This document shows, piece by piece, positions 1 through 12,200 of a DNA stretch of 64,000 bases (its first letter is position 1; the number at the start of each line of letters is the position of its first letter). The notes under the pieces are model-generated. The model worked only from the letters and a program-made list of their open reading frames with translations. It made no database searches and had not been told where the DNA came from. The translations under genes were made by a program, and so were the position numbers. This stretch comes from Closterium sp. NIES-65. Its lineage: Eukaryota > Streptophyta > Zygnematophyceae > Desmidiales > Closteriaceae. Where the stretch lies: contig CANXME010002579.1 of the NCBI GenBank assembly GCA_948144175.1, positions 1,238,001 through 1,302,000 of the forward strand. Reading direction: 5' to 3'.

Positions 1-79
1 TGCCTACTGTGGTCGTTGGGTTGGGGACCCCCTCAGGCTGCGACTGGTGAGATGGGAGTGGTTATTTGGTGGGTGTTGT

Positions 80-169
80 GTGGCACACGTGGGTTTGGTT
101 TTTGCTCCTGTGGCACACGTGGGTTTGCTTTTTGCTCCTGTGGCACACGTGGGTTTGCTTTTTGCTCCT
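80..169. repeat. 30-bp tandem repeat, 3 copies
   Basis: Three adjacent 30-bp units starting GTGGCACACGTGGGTTTG lie in what should be an intron of the receptor gene. They differ by about one base. No function is visible. Confidence 0.85.
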
Positions 170-208
170 GTGGGATTCCCTCCCTACCCTCTCATTCTCT
201 TCCTCTCT

Positions 209-440
209 CCCCAACCCACTCTCTCCCCAACCCACTCTCTCCCCAACCCACTCTCTCCCCAACCCACTCTCTCCCCAACCCACTCTCTCCCCAACCCACT
301 CTCTCCCCAACCCACTCTCTCCCCAACCCACTCTCTCCCCAACCCACTCTCTCCCCAACCCTCTCTATCGCCCCAACCCTCTCAATTGCCCCAATCCTCT
401 CAATTTCCCCAACCTTCTCAATCGCCCCAACCCTCTCTCC
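209..440. repeat. 16-bp pyrimidine-rich minisatellite
   Basis: Nine to ten copies of CCCCAACCCACTCTCT (209-358) grade into diverged copies (359-440) that end at the polypyrimidine tract of the first visible exon copy at 455. The array may have grown out of that tract. Confidence 0.85.
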
Positions 441-454
441 CCATCCATCGTCAG

Positions 455-1061
455 ATCGTCGCGAATCTAATGGCAGTGGCGGTGCGACTAACCGACCGCG
501 GCCACGTGTTCCTGGTGGTGCCCTCTTCATTCCTCTCCCTCCATCCCTCTCCACCTTTCTCACCCTCCACTCCCTCCTTACCCTCTCAATCCACCCACCC
601 CCCTCTTTCCCCCCTTTATCAGATCCTCGCGAATCTAATGGCAGTGGCAGTGCAGCTCACCGACCGTGACCACGTGTTCCTGGTGCTGCCCTCTTCATTC
701 CTCTCCATCTTCCACTCCCTCCTCGCCCTCTCAATCTCCCCATCCCTCACTCTCCTCTCTCTTCCCCTCACCATCAGATCCTCGCGAATCTAATGGCAGT
801 GGCGGTGCGGCTAACCGACCGCGGCCACGTGTTCCTGGTGGTGCGCCTGGCCCTCTCCATCGCCCTCTCACTCTTCCCATTCCACTCTCTCAAAACCAAC
901 CGCAACCCCCCCCCCTTTATCAGATCCTCGCGAATCTAATGGCAGTGGCGGTGCGGCTCACCGACCGCGGGCACGTGTTCCTGGTGGTGCGCCTGGCGCC
1001 GGATGATGATGAGATGCGACGCATGGCGGATCCCAACTCGCCCGACGACATGGAAGGTGGG
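455..1061 (+). repeat. four tandem copies of the N-box exon start
   Basis: The sequence polypyrimidine-CAG then ATCCTCGCGAATCTAATGGC occurs with exon starts at about 455, 623, 778 and 924. Each copy carries its own 3' splice site and reads LMAVAVRLTDR. Only the last continues into a full exon with a donor, so I take it as the real one. Confidence 0.85.
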
Positions 1062-4000
1062 GTAATTGGTAACTGGTGGTGGCAACTTGCAAGCATGCGC
1101 TCGTGTGTGTGCCTCCTCGCTCGTGTGTGTGCCTCCTCGCTCGTGTGTGTGCCTCCTCGCTCGTGTGTGTGCCTCCTCGCTCGTGTGTGTGCCTCCTCGC
1201 TCGTGTGTGTGCCTCCTCGCTCGTGTGTGTGCCTCCTCGCTCGTGTGTGTGCCTCCTCGCTCGTGTGTGTGCCTCCTCGCTCGTGTGTGCGCCTCCTCGC
1301 TCGTGTGTGTGCCTCCTCGCTCGTGTGTGTGCCTCCTCGCTTGTGCTCTTTTCTGGTGCTGCGCCTGTCTCTCTTCGGATGATGATGAAACGAGGCGCAT
1401 GGCAGATCCCAACTCTTTCCCGCAGCGCTGCGCTGCGCTGCGCGTGCCTCTCGTGTTCACCGCATGGCGAGCCAGGCGCAGGCTCACATGAGATGTCACA
1501 CATCTTCTCTTGCCTCCTGACCTTGTGTGCCATGCCATTTGAGAATTCTCAAAAAACATACGCTGGTGTGCCATGTCACATGTGCTCATGACACATGACT
1601 CCTGATGATGACCTGATGAGGTGCACGGCATGGCAGGTCCCCTAACTTCCCCTCCCTTTCCCCTCTCCCTCGCCTCCCCTCCCCCATCCCCAGCTGTGAA
1701 GCCCAGGCAGTAGAAGCAGAGCGCATCACCCAAGGGCAGGCGAACCAGGCGAAGGGGGAGAGCCTCACGCTGAGCGGGCCCCTCCCTCCCCCTCCTCCTC
1801 CCTCTCCCCCTCCCCCTCCTCCCCCCCTCGCGCTCCCGCTCCCTCCCCCACACTCCCATTTCCCCGCCTCCCTCGCCCACCTCCCTCCCAGCCCCCAGCA
1901 GGGAGGCGCAGGCAGTGGAAGCAGAGCGCATCGCCCGAGGCCGTGCAAGCCAAGCCAAGGGGGAGAGCCTGACGCTGAGTGGGAGGGCAGCAGCGGACGG
2001 CAGCAACAGCTGGGAGAGCATCTGCCGCATGATCCGCGAGCAGGAGGCTCGATTCCGGCGCCTCATGGGGCCGCAGCAGCAGCAGGGGGGTGGTGGGGAT
2101 GGGGGGAGGGCGGGCGGAGGGGGGGTTGGTGGGGGAGGGGAGAGGGGCGGAGGGTGCGGAGGAGGTGGAAGGGGAGGAGGGGGAGGAGGGGGAGGGGGGT
2201 CGGGAGCGGTGGGGAGTGGTGGTGTGCGAGGGGGTGTGAGGCTGATGTGTACGTTGGAGGACACGGGGGTGGGGCTGCCAGACGCTGTGTTTGACGCTCT
2301 CGAAAAGCCCTTTCAACCGCTCTCCCTGCCGCTGCAGCAGCGCTTCGCCGCCGTCCCTCTGCTGCTGAACGTCGCTCAGAAGTAAGCCTGTTGTTTTTCG
2401 AGAGCTCTCAAATACCAACCGCTCTCCCTCCCGCTGCAGCAGCAGCGCTTTGGCGCTGTGCCGCTGCTGCTGAATGTTTCTCAAAAGTATGCGGGTTCCC
2501 TCCTTCGCATGTGTGTGTGATTGCTCTCATTAAGACGCCTCAAAAGAACGGTGGGGAGGTCCTGGGGAGGGGTGGGGAGTGGTGGGGAGTGGTGGGCGAG
2601 AGGCAGCCGTTTGCTCATCTACAGCTGCCCGCGCCGGAATCAGCTTCGCCTTTCACGTTATCTCTCATTTGCTCCCTCTGTCAAATCTATACGCCCCATT
2701 CCCCCACCCTCCCCCCCCTTCTCGCTCCTTTCTCTCCCCCCTCTTCTTGCTCCTTTCTCTCCCCCCCTTCTCGCTCCTTTCTCTCCCCCCTCTCCCCTCC
2801 CTTCTCTCTCCTTTCCCTCCCCCCCCCCCCCTCCCTCCTCCCCTTCCTTATCCAGTCTGGTGCAAGCCATGCACGGCGAACTGGTCGTCTACAGCCGCCC
2901 CGGAATCGGCTCAACCTTCACTTTTGATCTCTCGCTTGCTCAGCCACCCACTCTCCCCTCTCGCCCCCTGTGCCATTCCCTTTTTCCATATTCCCCTTCT
3001 CTTCCAGTCTGGTGCAGGCCATGCACGGCCAACTGCTCGTCTACAGCCGCCCTGGCATCGGCTCAACATTCACCTTCCGCCTCTTGCTCGTTGTAACCCC
3101 CTCCTTGCCCCGGAATCGGCTCCGTTTATGATCTCTCACTCGCCCAGCCACCCAACGTTCTCTCCCATGCCTCCCCCCCCTCCCTCCCCCCCCACCAGTC
3201 TAGTGCAGGCCATGCACGGCCAACTGCTCGTCTACAGCCGCCCCGGAATCGGCTCAACATTCACTTTCGACATCTCGCTCGCCCAGCCGCCCACCGGCCC
3301 GGCCTCTAGCGCGCTGCCACGTGTCTTCCACGCGGGCTTCGGGCCAATCCCGGACGAGCAGCAGGCAGAGAGCCTTGCGCTGAGAGGCAAGCTGAGGGGA
3401 TTGAGATGCCTTGCAGTGGACGGTCGACCCGTGAGGCAGCAGGTGGGTTCTGCATAATCCTTTTACATCACTATGTTTAGAGTGGAATGGGATGGGAAAC
3501 AGCAGCAGGCGGAGAGCCTGGCTTTGAGGGGCAAGCAGAGGGGGCTGAGATGCCTGGCAGTGGACGGTCGACCCGTGAGGCAGCAGGTGGGTTCTGGCTG
3601 TATTGGTGTGGTGGGAAGTGAAGGGAGCGGAATGGGGTGGATGAAAGCAGCAGGTGGAGAGAGCCTGGCTCCGAGGGCACAGCTGAGGGGGCTGCCGTGC
3701 CTGGCTCCGAGGGCACAGCTGAGGGGGCTGCCGTGCCTGGCTCCGAGGGCACAGCTGAGGGGGCTGCCGTGCCTGGCTCCGAGGGGACAGCTGAGGGGGC
3801 TGCCGTGCCTGGCTCCGAGGGCACAGCTGAGGGGGCTGCCGTGCCTGGCTCCGAGGGCACAGCTGAGGGGGCTGCCGTGCCTGGCTCCGAGGGGACAGCT
3901 GAGGGGGCTGCCGTGCCTGGCTCCGAGGGGACAGCTGAGGGGGCTGCCGTGCCGTGCCACGTGCATGGCTCGCCTGGTGATTGCCACGTGCATGGCTCGC

Positions 4001-7000
4001 CTGGTGATTGCCACGTGCATGGCTCGCCTGGTGATTGCCACGTGCATGGCTCGCCTGGTGATTGCCACGTGCATGGCTCGCCTGGTGATTGCCACGTGCA
4101 TGGCTCGCCTGGTGATTGCCACGTGCATGGCTCGCCTGGTGATTGCCACGTGCATGGCTCGCCTGGTGATTGCCACGTGCATGGCTCGCCTGGTGATTGC
4201 CACGTGCATGGCTCGCCTGGTGATTGCCACGTGCATGGCTCGCCTGGTGATTGCCACGTGCATGGCTCGCCTGGTGATTGCCACGTGCATGGCTCGCCTG
4301 GTGATTGCCACGTGCATGGCTCGCCTGGTGATTGCCACGTGCATGGCTCGCCTGGTGATTGCCACGTGCATGGCTCGCCTGGTGATTGCCACGTGCATGG
4401 CTCGCCTGGTGATTGCCACGTGCATGGCTCGCCTGGTGATTGCCACGTGCATGGCTCGCCTGGTCTAACCGGGGATCTCTCACAGTCTCTCCGCTGCTGC
4501 CCTGTTGTTCAGAAGTCATCCCTTTTCAACCCCACTTCCACTCTTCTCCCTCCCCCTTCTCCTTCCCTTCCCCTTCCCCCCACCAGGTCCTGGCCACGTG
4601 CATGGCTCGTCTGGGCCTGAAGGAGGATCCGTCAGACAGCGTCTCTGCTGCTGCCCTGGCGCTCAGCACTCATACACCCCTAGCCTGCTTCCCCCCTTTC
4701 CCCTCCCTCCTCCCCCCCCAATTCCCACACTGCCAGATCCTGGCCACGTGCATGGCTCGTCTGGGTCTAAAGGTGGATCTCCCAGACAGCGTCTCTGCTG
4801 CTGCACTGGCTGACAGCAAGCTAATTCCTTATACCCCTGCTTCCTCCGCACCACCAGGTCCTGGCCACGTGCATGGCTCGTCTGGGCCTCAAGGTGGATC
4901 TGTCAGACAGCGTCTCTGCTGCTGCCTTGGCTCTCAGACACGACGTCACCTCTCCTGCTGCCCCAGCTGCTGGTACTGGTGAGTGTGGTGCGGTGCAGTG
5001 CGGTGCGTTGTGTTGTGGAAGCCTTATACTGGTGCAGCACGGTGCGGTGTGTGGTGTGCGGTGTGGTGTGGCATGTTCTTTGACTGGAAGTCTCTCTGCT
5101 GCTGCCCCTGTTGCTGGTGTTGCTGGTGCTGCTGGTGTTGCTTCTGCCGCACAGGACAGCACGTTGGTTGAGTGCCACACACAGCCTGTGCGCCTGCCTG
5201 TGACTTGCTGTGCCTTCCTTTCCCCCCCATCCCCCAGGCATGGCTGTGCATCCCCCAGGCATGGCTGTGCATCCCCCAGGCATGGCTGTGCATCCCCCAG
5301 GCATGGCTGTGCATCCCCCAGGCATGGCTGTGCATCCCCCAGGCATGGCTGTGCATCCCCCAGGCATGGCTGTGCATCCCCCAGGCATGGCTGTGCATCC
5401 CCCAGGCATGGCTGTGCATCCCCCAGGCATGGCTGTGCATCCCCCAGGCATGGCTGTGCATCCCCCAGGCATGGCTGTGCATCCCCCAGGCATGGCTGTG
5501 CATCCCCCAGGCATGGCTGTGCATCCCCCAGGCATGGCTGTGCATCCCCCAGGCATGGCTGTGCATCCCCCAGGCATGGCTGTGCATCCCCCAGGCATGG
5601 CTGTGCATCTCTTGCCAGCTGCACTTCTCCGCTCCCCTCCCTGCACTCAGGCATGGCAGCCCCCCGCAAGAGCCGGTGGGATGACCCCACCAGAGCCGGT
5701 GGGATGTGGTGGTGGAGGACATGGAAAGTGATGGCCATGTGTTTGAAGACGTGATGGCCATCACTACTTCAAAACACTACTCCAAAACACTACTTTATAA
5801 CTCTACTTCAAAACACTACTTCAAAACACGACTTCAAAACACTTCTTCAAAACACAACTTTAAAGCACCACTTCAAAACACTACTTCAAAACACTACTTC
5901 AAAACACTACTTCAAAACACTACTTCAAAACACTACTTCAAAACACTACTTCAAAACACTATTTCAAAACACTACTTTAAAACTCTACTTCAAAACTCTA
6001 CTTCAAAACACTACTTCAAAACACCACTTCAAAACACTACTTCAAAACACTACTTCAAAACACCACTTCAAAACACCACTTCAAAACACCACTTCAAAAC
6101 ACCACTTCAAAACACCACTTCAAAACACCACTTCAAAACACCACTTCAAAACACCACTTCAAAACACCACTTCAAAACACTACTTCAAAACACTACTTCA
6201 AAACACCACTTCAAAACACCACTTCAAATATGTGGCGGTGGAGGACATGGAAAGTGATGGTCCCTGTGTAATGAGTCGAGTTTGGAGTCGACTCAAAACA
6301 TGGCCATCACTACTTCAAAACACTAGTTCCAAGATGTGGTGGTGGAGGACACGGACATTGATGGTCCCACCACAGGCCTGGCGTTGGGCAACGGGTCGCA
6401 TGGCGCTGTGTGTCTCTGCTAACTGCATCCCTCCGTTCCCTCCGCCTCTATGCTCCCCTCATCGCCCTCCGCCTCTATGCTCCCCTCATCGCCCTCCGCC
6501 TCTATGCTCCCCTCATCGCCCTCCGCCTCTATGCTCCCCTCATCGCCCTCCGCCCCTAGCCATGGCTGTAACCTCTCAACGCAAGAGCCGGTGGGATGTG
6601 GTGGTGGTCGATTTGGACAGCGATGGCCCCTTCCACAGGCCTAGCTCTAGGCCGCATGGTGCTGCAACTGAGGGACCTGGAGTCACAGGGGGATTCACTC
6701 CTCTCCTTACTGCACCTCCCTTTGTTCTTCCCCTCCTCCACTCCTCCTCTTCTCACACATTATGCTGCACACACACACACAGAGGCATGACTGTAACCTC
6801 TCAGCGCAAGAGCCGGTGGGATGTGGTGGTGGTCGATCTGGACAGTGACGGTCCCTCCACAGGCCTGGCGTTGGGCCGCATGGTGCTGCGCTTATCTGCC
6901 AACTGCTTCCCTCCTCTCCCTCCGCTCTTATGCTCCCCTCACCACCACCCCCCAGGCATGGCAGGAGCAGCCTCCCGCAAGAGCCGGTGGGATGTGGTGG

Positions 7001-9222
7001 TGGTCGATTTGGACAGCGATGGCCCTTGCACAGGGCTGGCATTGGGCCGCATGGTGCTGCAGCTGAGAGACCTTGAAGGGCAGGAGGGAGATGCATTGCT
7101 TGCTTACTAGTCGGCGATCAGAGCTTGCAGCTATCTACCCGCCCTTATCTTGACACTGGGGAAATGCATTGCTCGTTTCGCCTCTCAATGCGTCTCCTCC
7201 CTGCCCCCCCCCCCCCCCCCCCCCCCTGCTCCCCTCCCTTCATCCAGGCATGGCAGGAGCAGCCTCCCGCAAGAGCCGGTGGGATGTGGTGGTGGTCGAC
7301 CTGGACAGCGGTGGCGCCTTCACAGGGCTAGCTCTAGGCCGCATGGTGCGGCGCTTCTCTGCTCACGGCATCTCTCTGCTCCCCTCCCGTCACGCAGGCA
7401 TGACTGTAACCTCTCAGCGCAAGAGCCGGTGGGATGTGGTGGTGGTCGATTTGGACAGTGACGGTCCCTCCACAGGCCTGGCGTTGGGCCGCATGGTGCT
7501 GCAACTGAGGGACCTGGAGTCACAGCATCGCGCCACTGACCCCGTCGCCATCACGCAATCTCTCGCCTCCCTTGGGTGGGAGCAGCACTCCAACTTGCCG
7601 CTGCTGGTGCTCGTTGCAAAGGTGAGACCCAGCGCCCTACTCACCCTGCACCTCACAGCATCGCGCCACTGACCCCGTCGCCATCACGCAATCTCTCGCC
7701 TCCCTTGGGTGGGAGCAGCACTTTAACCTTCCCCTTGTGGTGCTCGTGGCCAAGGTAAGAAAGAACCAGTGCTTGCTGTTGACTCGACCTGCGCACCCTG
7801 CACTGCACTGCACCGTCTAGCAGCAGAGACGACGGACTCAACTCCATCAATCAGCCACTCCGTGGCTTCACTGGGGTGGGCGTGGGAGAGTGGCTGATGG
7901 GGTAGCACTTCATTCAACCCGCCCCCGCTGGTGCTCGTGGCCAAGGTGAGAAACGCTAGCTGGTGTTGCTGATGCGAGAACGAGAAACGAAACAAACCAC
8001 TAACTGCGAATCTTGTGGGCGAGCGAGAAGGGTTTGCTCGTTCTGAGATAACCTGTAGCTTTTGATCCTGTAGCTTTTGATCCTGTAGCTTTTGATCCTG
8101 TAGCTTTTGATCCTGTAGCTTTTGATCCTGTAGCTTTTGATCCTGTAGCTTTTGATCCTGTAGCTTTTGATCCTGTAGCTTTTGATCCTGTAGCTTTTGA
8201 TCCTGTAGCTTTTGATCCTGTAGCTTTTGATCCTGTGTCCACCGGTTCCCTCTCTCCCTTCCCCGCCGTCGTCCCAGTCTCTCCCCCTCTCCCCCCTCAC
8301 TCACAGGATTCCAACGAGGCTCTGAGGGAGGAGGTGCAGAAGCTGAGTGAGGAAGAAGGGAAGGCATCATGGTGTGAAACCAGGAAGAAGGGAAGGCATC
8401 ATGGTGTGAAACCAGGAAGAAGGGAAGGCATCATGGTGTGAAACCACGGAGGGTGGTTGCTGCGACAATTTCCCACTGCTTCCTTCCCCTCTCCCTCACT
8501 CTTCCCCTGTCCTTTTGCTCACGCCTATCCGTCCCCCGTGTCGCCACTCACTCGCAGGACTCCAACGAGGCGCTGAGGGCGGAAGCGCAGAAGCTGGGGT
8601 TTGCAGGCATCATGGTGAAACCGCTGAGGGTGGTTGCTGCGAACACTCCCACCCACTGCTTCCTTCCTCTCTTCCCTGCTCACCAAAACAACCCCTTACC
8701 TTCTCCCCCTCCTCCCCTCTCACTCACAGGACTCCAACGAGGCGCTGAGAGAGGAAGCACAGAAGGTGGGCTTTGCAGGCATCATCCTCCGTGTCTCCCC
8801 TCTCTCCCCCCTGTCCCTATGCTCCCGTCTCCCTCCTCCCCTCTCACTTGCAGGACTCCAATAAGGCTCTGAGGGAGGAGGCGCAGAAGGTGGGCTTTGC
8901 AGGCATCATGGTGAAACCGCTGAGGGCTGCTGATATGGCCACCACTCTGCTTGAACCATGGCATCATGGTTTGCCCATAACATCGTTCCGACCACTCCCA
9001 CTGCCTCCTTCCCCTCACCCTTTCCTCCTCTTTCACCCCGCATCGTCTCTCTCTCCTCCCCTCTCACTCACAGGACTCCAACGAGGCGCTGAGAGAGGAA
9101 GCACAGAAGCTGGGGTTTGCAGGCATCATGGTGAAACCGCTGAGGGCTGCTGATATGGCCACCACTCTGCTTGAGGTAAGTCCCTTATATATATACATAT
9201 ATGTATATGTATACATATATGT

Positions 9223-9256
<34 letters not shown>

Positions 9257-12200
9257 ATTGCATTGATGCCCTGTCCTGTTGACAAGGAGGGAGAACCATG
9301 GCACTGTTTTTGCTACTCGCCTCCATCCCTTCTCATCTTGTTCGCCGACCCTAAGCCCTCTCCTGCAACCTGTGAGTCTATCTCCTTTCCTCCCTCCGTC
9401 CCTTCTCATCTCGTCCCGCCAGGCGCTCTCCTTCAACCCGCGGGACACCAGCGCCACGGCAGCGAGGCGGCGCCAGATTCTGCTGCGCCTGTGCCTCAAG
9501 GGCAAGCACGTGATGGTGGGTGGGGTGGGGTGGGGTGGTTGGCTTATGATGTGATGCTGTTTCTGTGATGTGCTGGTGTGTGTTGTGTTGTGTTGTGTTG
9601 TGTTGTGCTGTGCTGTGCTGTGCTGTGCTGTGCTGTGCTGTGCTGTGCTGTGCTGTGCTGTGCTGTGCTGTGCTGTGCTGTGCTGTGCTGTGCTGTGCTG
9701 TGCTGTGCTGTGCTGTGCTGTGCTGTGCTGTGCTGTGCTGTGCTGTGTTGTGTTGTGCTGTGCTGTGCTGTTTTGTGTTGTGTTGTGTTGTGCTGCGCGC
9801 GGGACACCAGCGCCACGGCAGCAAGACGGCGCCAGATTCTGCTGCGCCTGTGCGTCAAGGGCAAGCACGTGATGGTGGTTGGGTGTATGCGTGGTGATGT
9901 GTGAGTGAAGTTGTGTGGTTTAGACTCTGAAGTTGTGTGGTTTAGACTCTGAAGTTGTGTGGTTTAGACTCTGAAGTTGTGTGGTTTAGACTCTGAAGTT
10001 GTGTGGTTTAGACTCTGAAGTTGTGTGGTTTAGACTCTGAAGTTGTGTGGTTTAGACTCTGAAGTTGTGTGGTTTAGACTCTGAAGTTGTGTGGTTTAGA
10101 CTCTGAAGTTGTGTGGTTTAGACTCTGAAGTTGTGTGGTTTAGACTCTGAAGTTGTGTGGTTTAGACTCTGAAGTTGTGTGGTTTAGACTCTGAAGTTGT
10201 GTGGTTTAGACTCTGAAGTTGTGTGGTTTAGACTCTGAAGTTGTGTGGTTTAGACTCTGAAGTTGTGTGGTTTAGACTCTGAAGTTGTGTGGTTTAGACT
10301 CTGAAGTTGTGTGGTTTAGACTCTGAAGTTGTGTGGTTTAGACTCTGAAGTTGTGTGGTTTAGACTCTGAAGTTGTGTGGTTTAGACTCTGAAGTTGTGT
10401 GGTTTAGACTCTGAAGTTGTGTGGTTTAGACTCTGAAGTTGTGTGGTTTAGACTCTGAAGTTGTGTGGTTTAGACTCTGAAGTTGTGTGGTTTAGACTCT
10501 GAAGTTGTGTGGTTTAGACTCTGAAGTTGTGTGGTTTAGACTCTGAAGTTGTGTGGTTTAGACTCTGAAGTTGTGTGGTTTAGACTCTGAAGTTGTGTGG
10601 TTTAGACTCTGAAGTTGTGTGGTTTAGACTCTGAAGTTGTGTGGTTTAGACTCTGAAGTTGTGTGGTTTAGACTCTGAAGTTGTGTGGTTTAGACTCTGA
10701 AGTTGTGTGGTTTAGACTCTGAAGTTGTGTGGTTTAGACTCTGAAGTTGTGTGGTTTAGACTCTGAAGTTGTGTGGTTTAGACTCTGAAGTTGTGTGGTT
10801 TAGACTCTGAAGTTGTGTGGTTTAGACTCTGAAGTTGTGTGGTTTAGACTCTGAAGTTGTGTGGTTTAGACTCTGAAGTTGTGTGGTTTAGACTCTGAAG
10901 TTGTGTGGTTTAGACTCTGAAGTTGTGTGGTTTAGACTCTGAAGTTGTGTGGTTTAGACTCTGAAGTTGTGTGGTTTAGACTCTGAAGTTGTGTGGTTTA
11001 GACTCTGAAGTTGTGTGGTTTAGACTCTGAAGTTGTGTGGTTTAGACTCTGAAGTTGTGTGGTTTAGACTCTGAAGTTGTGTGGTTTAGACTCTGAAGTT
11101 GTGTGGTTTAGACTCTGAAGTTGTGTGGTTTAGACTCTGAAGTTGTGTGGTTTAGACTCTGAAGTTGTGTGGTTTAGACTCTGAAGTTGTGTGGTTTAGA
11201 CTCTGAAGTTGTGTGGTTTAGACTCTGAAGTTGTGTGGTTTAGACTCTGAAGTTGTGTGGTTTAGACTCTGAAGTTGTGTGGTTTAGACTCTGAAGTTGT
11301 GTGGTTTAGACTCTGAAGTTGTGTGGTTTAGACTCTGAAGTTGTGTGGTTTAGACTCTGAATCTGAGTCTTGACGCATGTGATGCTGCATGTGAATCTGA
11401 GATAGGAAGAAAGGCTGTGCCCCTCATGCTGTTGCGCGTCGTTCTCCCCAAAACCCTCTCAACATGCAGCCCCTCCCCGTGGCAATCATGCTCTCCCGTT
11501 TAGCCGATGTGGCGCTGGCTCTCGGCTCCGCCGCTAGCAATGCCCTCGCCCGCCTGCATGCCGCCCCCTCCCGCACGCTCAATCAGGGGCCCGCTCAGGG
11601 GCAAGGGCAGGGGCGGAGGCACGGCCCTTGGCTGTGGCACTCATGCTTTCCCCTATCCCTTCCTTTTGCCCTCTCTCCCCCCCTCCCAGATAGTGGGTCA
11701 CAGCTTCATAAGCTGCAAGGCCGTGGCAGTCATGCTCTCCTGCTTTGCTGACGTGGCGCTCGCACTCCGCTCCGCTAGCGTCGCTCTCGCCCGCCTGCAC
11801 GCCGCCCCCTTGCTCATGCCCTCCCAGGGGCAGGGGCAGGGGGAAGGGCAACGGGAAGGGCAGGGGCAGGCTCTGGGTTAGGCGCTGGGGGCTCTGGGCC
11901 ATTGGCTGTGGCACTCATGCTTTCCCCCTCCCTCCCCTTCCCCTTCTCGCCCCCCCATTACCCCTGCCCAGATAGTGGATCACAACTGCATAAGGCGCTG
12001 GGGTTGGGCAATTGGCTGTGGCATCATGCTTTCCCCTCGCCCTCCCCAATTGGCTGTGGCATCATGCTTTCCCCTCGCCCTCCCCAATTGGCTGTGGCAT
12101 CATGCTTTCCCCTCGCCCTCCCCTTCCCTCCTTTCCCCCCACTCCCTCCGCTCAGATAGTGGATCACAACTTCATAAGTCGCAAGGCCGTGGCAGTCATG

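Larger units (their letters stand above)
5648..7621 (+). repeat. six tandem copies of the SRKSRWDVVVVDLDS exon
   Basis: Copies of the exon encoding SRKSRWDVVVVDLDSDG start near 5650, 6560, 6784, 6957, 7247 and 7398. Further pieces near 5700 and 6330 flank an AT-rich array. Only the last copy extends into the segment ending LLVLVAK with a GTGAG donor. Two more copies of that exon's 3' end lie at about 7663-7755 and 7840-7945. Confidence 0.82.

Noticed and set aside
3254-4519. A 421-codon minus-strand frame across the receptor minisatellites
   Set aside because: It is the antisense shadow of the 27-bp and 36-bp arrays.
9907-11358. Possible CRISPR array
   Set aside because: Units are contiguous with no spacers, and the DNA is eukaryotic with spliceosomal introns.
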